The notes beneath the pieces were generated by a model, which saw only the letters and a program-made list of their open reading frames with translations, did not search any database and had not been told where the DNA came from. This document shows positions 6,837 to 15,112 of a DNA stretch of 47,889 nt, piece after piece. Source of the stretch: OMIS01 sp044350895 (GTDB taxonomy: Bacteria > Patescibacteriota > Microgenomatia > UBA1400 > PJMF01); NCBI GenBank assembly GCA_044350895.1, contig JBILGT010000006.1, forward strand, positions 1 through 47,889. The letters are read 5' to 3'. How positions within the stretch are numbered: position 1 is the stretch's first letter; every line of letters starts with the position of its first letter. Position numbers and translations under genes: made by a program.

Positions 6837-7706
6837 ATGCCTGATAAGTTTTCTGCAACCTGGGTTTCCCATACTTCTATGAGTGACTTCCTCAAGTGTC
6901 CTCGTGCCTATTTTTTAAATAATGTCTATCGTGACCCACAGAGCAATCATAAAATTCAATTGGTCAATCCATCTTTAGCGCTTGGTCAAACTGTGCATGA
7001 AGTCTTGGAATCCCTTTCTACGTTACCTACCACCGATCGTCTGAAAAAGTCACTGCTTGAGCGGTTTGAAGAGTCATGGAAAAAAGTCTCTGGCAAACGT
7101 GGTGGATTCACCAGTGAAGAGCAGGAAGCGCTCTACAAAGAGCGAGGAGCCGAGATGCTCCGACGAGTTATCGCCAATCCAGGCCCGGTGGTGCGTCTAG
7201 CGGTGAAGATCAAGGCAGACTTGCCACACTACTGGCTTTCAGAGGAAGAAAGTATCATTTTGTGTGGAAAAATTGACTGGCTTGAGTACTTACCAGAGCA
7301 AGACGCCGTCCATATTATTGACTTCAAGACAGGTAAGCGTGAAGAAGATCCCAATTCATTGCAGCTACCCATCTATCATCTGCTCGTTCATAACACACAA
7401 GCTCGAAAGGTTGCCAAAGTCAGTTACTGGTATCTAGCCAGTAGTGATGAGCCAGTTGAAAAAGAACTCCCTTCACTTGAGGTGGCTCATGATCTTGTAC
7501 TGCAAGTAGCTAAGCAAGTGCGCTTGGCACGCAAACTACAAAGATTTAAGTGCCCCAATGGTGACAAAGGCTGTTTTGCCTGTCGACCACTCGAGAAAAT
7601 CGTCAGAGGGGAAGCAGTTTTTATTGGTGAAAGTGAGTATCATCAAGATATGTACTACCTGCCAGAGGAAGATTCCGCCAAGAGCCAGGAAAGTTACTTA
7701 ATTTAG
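6837..7706 (+). CDS. PD-(D/E)XK nuclease family protein, possible Fe-S protein
   Basis: The 289 residues show the RecB/Cas4-like nuclease core. SDFLKCPRAYFL near the start is followed by GKIDW (Asp147), IDFKTGK (Asp162, Lys164) and the LQLPIY motif. Cys21, together with Cys239, Cys246 and Cys249 in the C-terminal part, forms a one-plus-three cysteine layout like the iron-sulfur staple of AddB and Cas4 nucleases. It most likely cuts or trims DNA in repair or recombination. There is no helicase domain and no CRISPR array nearby, so a Cas4 role is not supported. A GTG start at 6822 adding five residues is possible. The Nudix gene follows after 7 nt. Confidence 0.85.
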   Translation: MPDKFSATWVSHTSMSDFLKCPRAYFLNNVYRDPQSNHKIQLVNPSLALGQTVHEVLESLSTLPTTDRLKKSLLERFEESWKKVSGKRGGFTSEEQEALYKERGAEMLRRVIANPGPVVRLAVKIKADLPHYWLSEEESIILCGKIDWLEYLPEQDAVHIIDFKTGKREEDPNSLQLPIYHLLVHNTQARKVAKVSYWYLASSDEPVEKELPSLEVAHDLVLQVAKQVRLARKLQRFKCPNGDKGCFACRPLEKIVRGEAVFIGESEYHQDMYYLPEEDSAKSQESYLI

Positions 7707-7713
7707 GAACTCT

Positions 7714-8295
7714 ATGCCGAGTGAAACAACCACATTAAGTTTGCCAGTCCCAGATACTGCCACGCAGGTTTTCAAAGGAATAACCTTTTCAGTCTATCAG
7801 TGGCCACAAGAGTTGTATGATGGCTCAACTGCCACATTTGAGCGCATCAAACGTCCTGATTCAGCGGGTGTAATTGCTATTTCTCCAGATCACAAAATTA
7901 TTTTGACATATCAAGAACAACCGCTGCATAAACCTTTTTGGGGATTATTGGGTGGTGTGGTTGATCCAGGTGAACAGCCACTGGAAAGTGCCAAGCGGGA
8001 ACTGAAAGAAGAAGGTGGATTTGCAGCTCCAGTCTGGAAAGAATGGTTTTCATTCAGACCATCAGTGCGGATTGAGTGGACAATTCACTTGTTTATCGCC
8101 CAACAAGTTACCAAAGTAATCGAGCCACATCCTGAACCAGGTGAGAAAATTACCATTCATGAACTGACATTTGAAGAATTTTTGGAAGTGGTACAGCGGC
8201 CAGATTTTCGCGACAGTGAAGTCGCACTCGAAGTGCTAAAAGCAATGGTAAATCAACAGAAAATGACAGAACTCAAACAGCTATTTTTTGGCTAA
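7714..8295 (+). CDS. Nudix hydrolase, ADP-ribose pyrophosphatase-like
   Basis: The 193-residue protein has a complete Nudix box (about residues 89-111): GVVDPGEQ, then AKRELKEEGG, matching G-x5-E-x7-R-E-U-x-E-E-x-G-U. The preceding strand with a W-G-L-L-G-G turn and the length resemble ADP-ribose or nucleoside-diphosphate-sugar pyrophosphatases. These hydrolyse a nucleoside diphosphate linked to another group, using Mg2+ held by the box glutamates. The substrate cannot be fixed from sequence. It is probably cotranscribed with the nuclease gene. Its 3' end overlaps the convergent CobW-like gene by 15 nt. Confidence 0.9.
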   Translation: MPSETTTLSLPVPDTATQVFKGITFSVYQWPQELYDGSTATFERIKRPDSAGVIAISPDHKIILTYQEQPLHKPFWGLLGGVVDPGEQPLESAKRELKEEGGFAAPVWKEWFSFRPSVRIEWTIHLFIAQQVTKVIEPHPEPGEKITIHELTFEEFLEVVQRPDFRDSEVALEVLKAMVNQQKMTELKQLFFG

Positions 8296-9237
8296 TGCAG
8301 CCAGTTGTTGTGTGATCTGATCTCTAATTTCCAAAATGTGAAACCCGATGAAGACAATGGAACTGCCAGTGGCCACGAATGCCTCTGGGGGAGCTTCAAA
8401 CGTATGGCGCGTACCAACTTTGTTAACGAGCTGATACCCATCAGCAAACTGCACAAATCCCTTAACTCGATAGACTGATCCAGGCAGTGACTGGAGAAAT
8501 TGCGCAAAAGCGGCTTTGTCGTAAGTGTCTCCAGTGGTGATATGAAAGGTGGTGATGCCGTCTTCTGCCAGGTGATCCTCGTGATGCTCGTGTTCGTGGG
8601 TGTCGCTTGAGCGTTCAATAGCCAGCAAACTTTCAAGTTCTGTCGAGGAAATGCCAAAAGCAACTGCTGTGTTGAGCTGGCCATGTGGTGCTTCCACGAC
8701 TGGTGAGTGATTATTCAACTCGCGCACATAGCCCACCACTGCTTCTTTGCGCTGATCATCTACGAGTTCCACTTTGTTAAAGACCAAGAGATCAGTGAAT
8801 TTCGTCTGGTTTTGGGCGGTATGACTCAAATCTTTGTATCCTTCAAAGTTGACCACATCAATGACGCTAATTACGCCATCACGCAGCATCTTGGGGTGTG
8901 AATCAATCATTAAGGCAATAGCAGCGGGGTCAGCGGCACCAGAAGCTTCAATGATGATGCGGTCTGGCTGGAAGGTAGTAATTACTTCATCAATGGCCTG
9001 GATAAACGGTCCCACCAACGTACAGCAGATACAGCCATTGAGTAGTTCTTTGGTTTTGATGTGTTTGCCTTGCATGATCTGGCCGTCTACATTTTCATCA
9101 CCAATTTCGTTTTTGATGTAAATAACTTGCTTTCCTTGATTTTGGAGTTGTTCAACAAGATGTGAAATGATGGTGGTTTTTCCAGATCCGAGGAATCCTG
9201 AGAAAACGGTGGTGGGTATGGCGGTACTGCTTGGCAT
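8281..9237 (-). CDS. COG0523/CobW family metallochaperone GTPase (ZNG1/YjiA type)
   Basis: The 318 residues begin with the Walker A motif GFLGSGKTT (14-22). The metal site CICC (69-72) is the CxCC signature of the family, and a guanine-specificity NKVE lies in the GTPase half. A His-rich stretch (THEHEHHEDH, about 214-223) precedes the C-terminal CobW_C domain. Family members deliver zinc or another metal to client enzymes with GTP hydrolysis, often under Zur control during zinc shortage. No cobalamin genes are nearby, so a B12 role is unlikely. A 23-bp palindrome lies 74-96 nt upstream of the ATG, and a Fur-family gene is in the same window. Confidence 0.9.
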   Translation of the reverse strand: MPSSTAIPTTVFSGFLGSGKTTIISHLVEQLQNQGKQVIYIKNEIGDENVDGQIMQGKHIKTKELLNGCICCTLVGPFIQAIDEVITTFQPDRIIIEASGAADPAAIALMIDSHPKMLRDGVISVIDVVNFEGYKDLSHTAQNQTKFTDLLVFNKVELVDDQRKEAVVGYVRELNNHSPVVEAPHGQLNTAVAFGISSTELESLLAIERSSDTHEHEHHEDHLAEDGITTFHITTGDTYDKAAFAQFLQSLPGSVYRVKGFVQFADGYQLVNKVGTRHTFEAPPEAFVATGSSIVFIGFHILEIRDQITQQLAALAKK

Positions 9238-9310
9238 GTATGCGCCTCAGTGTACTAAAGGTGTGTGCATTAGAAAAGGGGCGGGAGAGAGTGTGGGCTG
9301 GATTTAGAAA

Positions 9311-9333
9311 ATATGAAGCAAATTGCTTCATAT
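9311..9333. promoter_or_regulatory. Perfect 23-bp palindrome, candidate metalloregulator operator
   Basis: ATATGAAGCAA, a single central A, then TTGCTTCATAT: 11-bp arms with no mismatch. An odd-length palindrome with one central base is the usual form of Fur/Zur/PerR boxes. It lies upstream of the COG0523 GTPase gene, a frequent Zur target. Binding by the Fur-family protein at 320-682 is an inference. Confidence 0.5.
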
Positions 9334-9494
9334 ACACATTCAATACGTTTGTGCATAATTCCCATATTATTATTGTTGAGGTGTATTTTTTGACGCTGCA
9401 TCAATACGATGTTGGGTACTCACTGAGTACTGGGCGGAAGATACTCTCAAGTTCTTTAACAACTTACTACTAGATTTAAAAAATACCTAAATAA

Positions 9495-9571
9495 ACAAGG
9501 GTGGAATTTTCGAGATACACGACATGTGTTGGGTTTGACGAGTTGCAGTGTCTCGAGTGTTCCACCCTTGT
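9495..9571 (+). other. Long two-part hairpin, possible structured RNA leader
   Basis: Outer arms ACAAGGGTGGAA (9495-9506) and TTCCACCCTTGT (9560-9571) pair over 12 bp. Inner arms CGAGATACAC (9511-9520) and GTGTCTCG (9548-9555) pair over 8 bp with a 2-nt bulge. The 27-nt loop is unpaired by eye. No U-run follows on either strand, so it is not an ordinary terminator. It ends 112 nt before the large lipase gene and could be part of its leader, a small RNA, or a protein-binding element. Confidence 0.55.
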
Positions 9572-9683
9572 GCAAGTTTCTCATGGTGGAGCGGTGTTCG
9601 TTCTATAGTCGTTTTTCTTTATCGAGTTCAGTTTTTTAACAGTTCGTTTTAACCCATTTTCAGATTCTTAGGAGGTTTTTTGT

Positions 9684-12600
9684 ATGAACACGTACCAGAA
9701 GTGGTACCGATGGATTGGGATTTTTCTTGTGGCGGCAGGGCTTTTGAGCCTGCTCGTCATCTTCATGCCTTTCGGTGTTGCCGAGGCAGAAGATCAAATC
9801 GTGAGCAACACAAGTGTGTTTCCTGGCAGTGTAGAGTTAGTGACCAAGAGCGCAGATGGGAATGGCGTGTACGCCTACCATGCTGCGCAAGGCATGGCTG
9901 AGGATGGAAGCTTTGTCTTCACATCTAAAGCCACCAATTTGGTCTCTCCACCTACTACGCCAGGGGAGGAGCGGTTTTACTTTTTTGATAACACCGCCAA
10001 GACAGTAACAGTTTTGCCGTCGTTTGGGACGGATAGTTTTTTGACCGCCCAGATCACGCCAGATAAGCAGTGGATTTTGTTGGGGTCATTTGACTACACG
10101 TTGCAGATCCACAAGGTCTCACTCTACAACACATTCACGGCGGAACTCATCGCAGTGAAAAAAGGCGATGGTAAACCCGTTTCCGTGAAGAATTCAAGCA
10201 TGACGGCGGATGGTAGCATTGTGGCGTTTACAAGCCTGGAACAGCTTTCAACTGCTGATACCAACGGCAAATTTGACGTCTATGTCTGGCACCGTGACAC
10301 AAAGGCAATTGAACTTGCCTCGAAGAAAGGCGATGGCACGGCAGCAGGAATCGAGACTTTTGCCTCAATCTCTGCAGATGGTACGTACGTGTCGTACATC
10401 GCAAGTGGGAGTAACTTCCCAGCTTGTGGTGCAACACGCTATGACGTCTACCGCCAAAATCTGCTGACGAGCGAAGTATTGTGCGTAAGTGGTGCTGTTG
10501 ATGACAGCGACTATGAAGTGTTCCGCTATGTCGAGATGTCCAGTGATGGGAGTAAATTCTACTTCCTGGGCATCATTGACGGAATCCAGCCCAAAATCAC
10601 CAATGTATACCTGGTGGATTTGGGCAGTGGAACGACAAGCGTCGTGTTCGACAAGACCGCATATGCTAGTGTCGCGTTTAATCGCCTCACCGCCGATGGC
10701 ACAAAAGTCGTTTATGCAAAGGTCGATGACAGGCGCCAATTGAACGAGGCATGCACATATGAAGTTGTCTCAGCGGAACATTCCTGCCTTAGCAAACCAG
10801 AAGACGCTCAACAAGGCAGCCTGATGTCAATTTCACCGACTGGCCGATACTCCGTAATTTGGAGTTGGGACCACAGCTGGATCGGCAGCATTGCCGACAA
10901 TCTCAAGCCCAATGGCGATCGGTCTGAAGACCTCTTCATCTGGGACCGTGAAGGCGTGAACAACGCCATCAGCGGCAAAGTGACGGGTGACGATGGAGTG
11001 ACAGGGCTGGCCGATGTGGTTTTGACCAACGGCAGCCGTGAGAAATACAAGACTGATGCGAACGGGCAGTATACGATGCCATACCTCACTGGTGGGCAGA
11101 CGTATGTGATTACGCCCACTGTGACGATCTCTGAGTTTTATCCCGCGAGCAAGCTGGTAACGGTTCCGACAGCCGGGAGTGTGGATTTTAGTACGAAGAA
11201 TCCTGTTCAATCGGTTGTGGTGTTCATTCCGGGAGTTGCCGGTAGCACACAGCTTTCTGAGAATAAAGTTGATCTATGGCCTGGCTTGTCAACCATTGCT
11301 GGCTTGTTGTTTGGTGATACTTACAAACGGCTGTCACTTGAAGGTGGGGTAGTTGAAAGTGGCGTTATTGCTGGCGATGCGATCAGGGTAGCCAGTCTGC
11401 CGTTTGGTTTTGAAAGCAAGCCAATTGTCAAGAATTTAGTTGACTCTACAATTGTCTACAAGCCATTTCTGGACTACATGGTAAATGAGTTAGGGTATCG
11501 AGAATACCATGTCAATAATGACCCTGACAAACGAGCATCTACTTGCAAAACCAATGAACAAACAAATCAACCCAACCTCTTCATCTTTGCATATGACTGG
11601 AGGCTAGATATCACGGATAATGTTGGCCTTCTGGGAGATTACATTGATTGTATTCATAATTTCTACCCAGGTATGAAGGTCACATTGATTGGACACAGCA
11701 TGGGCGGGTTATTGGCGCGCAAGTATATCGTCAGTGGTGGTGAAAGCAACGTAAAAACGCTCATTACCATCAATACCCCATGGCTGGGTGCACCAAAAGT
11801 GCTTCAGACCATGCTTGATGGTACTTGGCAATGGCCATATTCACGACCTATTTTGAAGCAATTAGTGAAGTACTTCCCAGGTGCCTATCAACTCATCCCA
11901 TCTGCTCGATACCTCACATCAGTAGCGCTACCTCCGTTCCGCGAAGGTGATTTTGACCTTGATAATGATGGTATTCTTGATGAATCCTATCAAAATATGA
12001 GTGATTTTGACGGATTCTTTCAAGCGCTTGGCTACACCACAGTGCCTTACAGTGTAAACTCTACTTTCTATGACAGCATGTTCCTTGATCCCACTGCTGG
12101 AAGTAGTGTTCAACATTTCTCTTTGATCACTCAACAGGAAGAGAATACGACAACTGGACAGATTTACAACGAAACTGAGGTAGTTTGCAACACAAGCGCT
12201 AGTGGAACTGCGTTCTCCTGTAACACCCTCTCGCTCTACATGGTGCATGCGGTAAAAGGAGACGGCACTGTCCCACTTGATAGTCTACAAGGACTGTTGA
12301 AGGCCAAGATTGGCACCACAACTCGCTTTGTGAGTCCAGGATCGGAATCGGATCATCGGTATGGACACAAGGAAGCCACCAGCAATCCCAATATTCTTGC
12401 TGCTATTAGCAGCATTTTGAGTGGAAACACCGAAGTGCAAGCAGCAACTGTAGAAACTGAAGGTGACCACATCAGCAGGTATGTTCGGTTACACGGGGTG
12501 GAAGCATTAACTATCACACATCCTATCTCGGGGAGCATCAGCAGCACAGACCACACTCTTGACTTCTTCAGCTTTCCCGGAGTGTCGGTTAACCAAGAAG

Positions 12601-13139
12601 GTGAAAGCGGGTATCTGATTACAATGGCACCTGATGCCACTTACGACATTACCTACAAGGCTAGCAAACCTGTATTCTTACAAACCAACAGCAGTGATGG
12701 AGGAAGCAATGTACGGGTTTCACAGAACTTCAACAATCAACCTCAAGCTCAAAACGGTGAGTTAACATTGCACATTTCTGGGAATCCAGAAACTTCGTTA
12801 ACTTATCAGACAAGCCAAGGGGTGGTCGAAGTGCAGCCTACAGGTAGTTACACAGCTACGTCGCCATTGGACAAAACTCCTCCAGTTGTTACTATCAGAC
12901 CGACAGCAAATGGCCAAGTCGAAGTTGTGGCAGAAGATGATAGTGCTTTGGGTGGTATTTATGTCTCAACAGGCGGTGCCTTGTACCATGCTTATTCGCA
13001 GCCATTAATGGTACCAAGTGGGACTATTGTTACTGCATTTGCAGATGATGTTGTTGGTAATCGCAGCAGCGTGGTTAGTTACACTGTTCAAGTAACTAAT
13101 TCCACTAAGAATGTCTATCTGCCCTTGGTTCAACGGTAA
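9684..13139 (+). CDS. Large exported protein with beta-propeller, carboxypeptidase-regulatory-like and LCAT-like lipase domains
   Basis: The 1151 residues begin with a signal peptide or anchor (about 10-35). Residues 40-420 hold repeated S-x-DG-x-x-V/F units typical of PD40/TolB-like propellers. A carboxypeptidase-regulatory-like domain (about 427-500, ISGKVTGDDG) comes next, then an alpha/beta hydrolase of the lecithin:cholesterol acyltransferase type. That domain shows FIPGVAGSTQL, FAYDWRLD, the nucleophile GHSMGG (Ser672), Asp860 in GDGTVP, and His891 or His895. A DLDNDGILDE loop near 756-765 looks calcium-binding. Two C-terminal beta domains end in VYLPLVQR. It is probably a secreted esterase or lipase. 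AGGAGG precedes the ATG. Base use differs from its neighbours, suggesting transfer. Confidence 0.85.
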   Translation: MNTYQKWYRWIGIFLVAAGLLSLLVIFMPFGVAEAEDQIVSNTSVFPGSVELVTKSADGNGVYAYHAAQGMAEDGSFVFTSKATNLVSPPTTPGEERFYFFDNTAKTVTVLPSFGTDSFLTAQITPDKQWILLGSFDYTLQIHKVSLYNTFTAELIAVKKGDGKPVSVKNSSMTADGSIVAFTSLEQLSTADTNGKFDVYVWHRDTKAIELASKKGDGTAAGIETFASISADGTYVSYIASGSNFPACGATRYDVYRQNLLTSEVLCVSGAVDDSDYEVFRYVEMSSDGSKFYFLGIIDGIQPKITNVYLVDLGSGTTSVVFDKTAYASVAFNRLTADGTKVVYAKVDDRRQLNEACTYEVVSAEHSCLSKPEDAQQGSLMSISPTGRYSVIWSWDHSWIGSIADNLKPNGDRSEDLFIWDREGVNNAISGKVTGDDGVTGLADVVLTNGSREKYKTDANGQYTMPYLTGGQTYVITPTVTISEFYPASKLVTVPTAGSVDFSTKNPVQSVVVFIPGVAGSTQLSENKVDLWPGLSTIAGLLFGDTYKRLSLEGGVVESGVIAGDAIRVASLPFGFESKPIVKNLVDSTIVYKPFLDYMVNELGYREYHVNNDPDKRASTCKTNEQTNQPNLFIFAYDWRLDITDNVGLLGDYIDCIHNFYPGMKVTLIGHSMGGLLARKYIVSGGESNVKTLITINTPWLGAPKVLQTMLDGTWQWPYSRPILKQLVKYFPGAYQLIPSARYLTSVALPPFREGDFDLDNDGILDESYQNMSDFDGFFQALGYTTVPYSVNSTFYDSMFLDPTAGSSVQHFSLITQQEENTTTGQIYNETEVVCNTSASGTAFSCNTLSLYMVHAVKGDGTVPLDSLQGLLKAKIGTTTRFVSPGSESDHRYGHKEATSNPNILAAISSILSGNTEVQAATVETEGDHISRYVRLHGVEALTITHPISGSISSTDHTLDFFSFPGVSVNQEGESGYLITMAPDATYDITYKASKPVFLQTNSSDGGSNVRVSQNFNNQPQAQNGELTLHISGNPETSLTYQTSQGVVEVQPTGSYTATSPLDKTPPVVTIRPTANGQVEVVAEDDSALGGIYVSTGGALYHAYSQPLMVPSGTIVTAFADDVVGNRSSVVSYTVQVTNSTKNVYLPLVQR

Positions 13140-13217
13140 TCTAGTATGTAAGACAAAGTTTTTTTGATTGTTTGCCAAATTTTTGCGGTGAATAGATCAG
13201 AAATACTTTGTAGTTCT

Positions 13218-13258
13218 AAAAAGCAGTCACTTTTTCAAAAAAGGTGACTGCTTTTTTA
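13218..13258. terminator. Bidirectional rho-independent terminator
   Basis: GCAGTCAC (13223-13230) pairs with GTGACTGC (13244-13251), flanked by an A-run on the left and a T-run on the right. It therefore works for the lipase gene (+) and for the convergent membrane-protein gene (-), whose stop it touches. Confidence 0.9.
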
Positions 13259-14122
13259 TTTCTTCACATGTATAAATGGGGTTGTAACTTTCTCATTGAC
13301 GAAATCTTTTGCTGTACAATTTGCTGATTTTATTCCAAAACTCTTGTATATAAAATATACAGTACCAGGTTGTAAATCGATTTTCTTATCATAGTCATAT
13401 ACTGGTATTTGATGTTGGAATACATTTGTTAGTACATAATCATATGTTTTTTTATCTTTGTTATTTTGTAATTCCGGAAAATGCAGAAATTCTAAGTTCT
13501 TGAGTAATGGACCCGTGTTACTTTTGCTACTATAAATCTTTTCATTTCTGGTAATAAGTGATTGAATGAACTCCTCATTACATTGTTCCTTTGGGGAAAA
13601 CTGGTAGCCATCACTAACAGATACAAACTCAAAGAGATATGGTAATTCAAGTGATTTAATTTTTTGTGTCACTTCAAATGGGACTAAAAAACTGATGTAT
13701 ACAATATCATTACTCTCTTCAATACGTTGTATTCCATCATGCAACACCACAGCATTTGCATGCTCTGCAGCACGTTGAGGAAGCTGTCTCTTTTGATATT
13801 CTTTATATTCCGATGGCCCAATTAAAAGGACAGCAAAAATTATTATTGATAACACAATGGTTATAAATACCTTGTACCAGCGTAGTCCCCAGACCTGTAC
13901 TCCCACAAAACCGTCTGCCACCCATAGCATCAAGCAAATTACACTAGCCATTGAGAATGGTACTGCTGGTCTCGGACTACTGAGAAATGGAATACCTATA
14001 CTACTGACAAATGCATACAACAAGTAACAACAAATTATCCAAGAAATCACGACTAATGCAGAATATTTTCCAATTGTTTTAAGTGGGGATTGAGCTTTTA
14101 TTTTATCTTGCTTCTTGGCCAT
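13256..14122 (-). CDS. Membrane protein of unknown function, 288 residues
   Basis: A basic cytoplasmic N-terminus is followed by three or four hydrophobic helices (about 20-45, 50-75, 80-103). A soluble, presumably outer, domain of about 180 residues contains Cys and aromatic residues, including an SPKEQCNEEF segment, and ends in HVKK. I recognise no family. It has its own good promoter (14128-14157) and lies at the 3' end of the small-protein cluster on the same strand. It could be a partner of that cluster, but the link rests on position alone. The terminator at 13218-13258 closes it. Confidence 0.75.
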   Translation of the reverse strand: MAKKQDKIKAQSPLKTIGKYSALVVISWIICCYLLYAFVSSIGIPFLSSPRPAVPFSMASVICLMLWVADGFVGVQVWGLRWYKVFITIVLSIIIFAVLLIGPSEYKEYQKRQLPQRAAEHANAVVLHDGIQRIEESNDIVYISFLVPFEVTQKIKSLELPYLFEFVSVSDGYQFSPKEQCNEEFIQSLITRNEKIYSSKSNTGPLLKNLEFLHFPELQNNKDKKTYDYVLTNVFQHQIPVYDYDKKIDLQPGTVYFIYKSFGIKSANCTAKDFVNEKVTTPFIHVKK

Positions 14123-14127
14123 ACTGT

Positions 14128-14157
14128 ACTATGGAGTTTAGGCCACATTACTGTCAA
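14128..14157 (-). promoter_or_regulatory. Promoter of the 288-residue membrane protein gene
   Basis: A perfect -35 TTGACA (14152-14157, minus strand), 18-nt spacer and -10 CATAGT (14128-14133). Only 5 nt separate the -10 from the ATG at 14122, so the message would be leaderless. Confidence 0.7.
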
Positions 14158-14218
14158 GATGTATAAATAAAGTTAAGCATCCAAATTTGAAGGTACTTAA
14201 CAAATACTTAATTAATAA

Positions 14219-14482
14219 TTACTTTTTCTTGGCTGGCTTTTTTTTATTTGAAAGTTTTTTGTAGACAAAAAATGTGGTGAGTGCTGTTGGAATAAATGGG
14301 ACGTACAATTGCAAATAATCCATATTTTTGCAAAATTTTGATGGTGTCGGGGGTGGATAACTTTTACCCACTAAAAAGCAATGAAAAACTTTATCATTAT
14401 GCAATAATATGAAAGAGAATATGAGAGCAAAAGCCCACCAAGAAAAGAAAGCAGTTAGTAACGTTAAAATAATTTTCTTCAT
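14219..14482 (-). CDS. Small two-helix Cys-loop protein with Lys tail, copy A
   Basis: An 87-residue protein: basic start MKK, membrane helix (about 4-28), outer loop with Cys35 and Cys51 and a PPPTPSKFC stretch, second helix (about 57-74), and a basic tail SNKKKPAKKK. The charge pattern predicts both ends inside and the cysteine loop outside. It is nearly identical at both ends to copy B (15822-16085), which has exactly the same length, but its loop differs. A TATAGT box lies 6 nt before the ATG, and that promoter segment is also shared with copy B. No known family recognised. Confidence 0.8.
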   Translation of the reverse strand: MKKIILTLLTAFFSWWAFALIFSFILLHNDKVFHCFLVGKSYPPPTPSKFCKNMDYLQLYVPFIPTALTTFFVYKKLSNKKKPAKKK

Positions 14483-14595
14483 AGAATGACTATAGCATAT
14501 TTCAAGATTAGAACCTAGTAATTCAAGTTTACATTTGAAATAAATGTATTTAGTTGTTTTTAAACTAACCCTCTCCCTTAAAAAGGAGGTGGCTT

Positions 14596-14736
14596 TTACT
14601 TTTTTATGACATTTTGTCTTGGTGGAAGACTTCCTTCTAAAGCTTGTTGATTCATCACAAAATTCAGCAATATATAACTAATTAATGCAAAGACAAAAAC
14701 TACTATTATAATTGAAATTTTTTTATTAATTTTCAT
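14596..14736 (-). CDS. 46-residue single-helix membrane peptide
   Basis: A short frame from ATG 14736 to TAA 14596. A basic start (MKINKK) is followed by a strongly hydrophobic helix (about 8-27) and a polar tail with two prolines, ending in IKK. TAGAGT lies 8 nt before the ATG, the same leaderless arrangement as its neighbours. It sits inside the small-protein cluster on the same strand and resembles the first helix of those proteins in design, but has no cysteines and no second helix. It may be a shortened member or an unrelated small membrane protein. Confidence 0.55.
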   Translation of the reverse strand: MKINKKISIIIVVFVFALISYILLNFVMNQQALEGSLPPRQNVIKK

Positions 14737-14817
14737 ATACTTTTACTCTACCGCATCAGAAAGAAAAATAAATTCTTTTACAAAATTACTTTTGTTCCAA
14801 CACATTCCTAAAACTAA

Positions 14818-15078
14818 TCACTTCTTCTTGGCTGGCTTTTTACTCTTTTTAAATCTAATTATCAACGCAATAACTGCTGCAGTAAGTGCAATAGAAATAA
14901 TAAAGTGTAAGTAGCCCAAGTTACGACAATTCTGAAGAAATGATTCACTCATAAGTTCTAAGGCACCTGTAGCAGCACATGCAAAATACGGCTTATAAAA
15001 CAACAGCGCGAAGAAAAGTGAAAAATCAAAAAAAATAAACGTAATTACTGAATACAATAATAGTTTTAAAATGTGCAT
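14818..15078 (-). CDS. Small two-helix Cys-loop protein with Lys tail, copy C
   Basis: An 86-residue protein with the family plan: helix (about 4-28), outer loop with Cys34 and Cys51, the motif NCRNLGYL after the second cysteine, helix (about 58-75), and the tail KKSKKPAKKK. The spacing of its cysteines matches copies A and B almost exactly, although the helices have diverged. The last bases encoding the tail resemble those of A and B. A TAGAAT box lies 6 nt before the ATG. Function unknown. Confidence 0.75.
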   Translation of the reverse strand: MHILKLLLYSVITFIFFDFSLFFALLFYKPYFACAATGALELMSESFLQNCRNLGYLHFIISIALTAAVIALIIRFKKSKKPAKKK

Positions 15079-15112
15079 AAAATCATTCTACCTACTATAG
15101 GTAATTAAAACT

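Larger units (their letters stand above)
9238..9683. other. 446-base non-coding region between divergent genes
   Basis: No convincing reading frame is present. The region holds a 23-bp palindrome (9311-9333), a short repeat GTACTC/GAGTAC near 9414-9430, and a long two-part hairpin (9495-9571). A candidate minus-strand -10 (TACACT) lies about 11 nt before the CobW-like ATG, and AGGAGG at 9671-9676 serves the gene at 9684. Confidence 0.6.

Noticed and set aside
6837..7706. Cas4 CRISPR adaptation nuclease
   Set aside because: No CRISPR repeats or other cas genes are present in the window, and the cysteine spacing also fits AddB-type nucleases.
8281..9237. Cobalamin biosynthesis protein CobW
   Set aside because: No cobalamin genes are nearby, and the CxCC and His-rich features are general to COG0523 metallochaperones.
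9231..9473. Plus-strand 80-codon frame across the intergenic region
   Set aside because: It covers the CobW-like start and the palindrome, has no ribosome-binding site or promoter, and its translation has no coding character.
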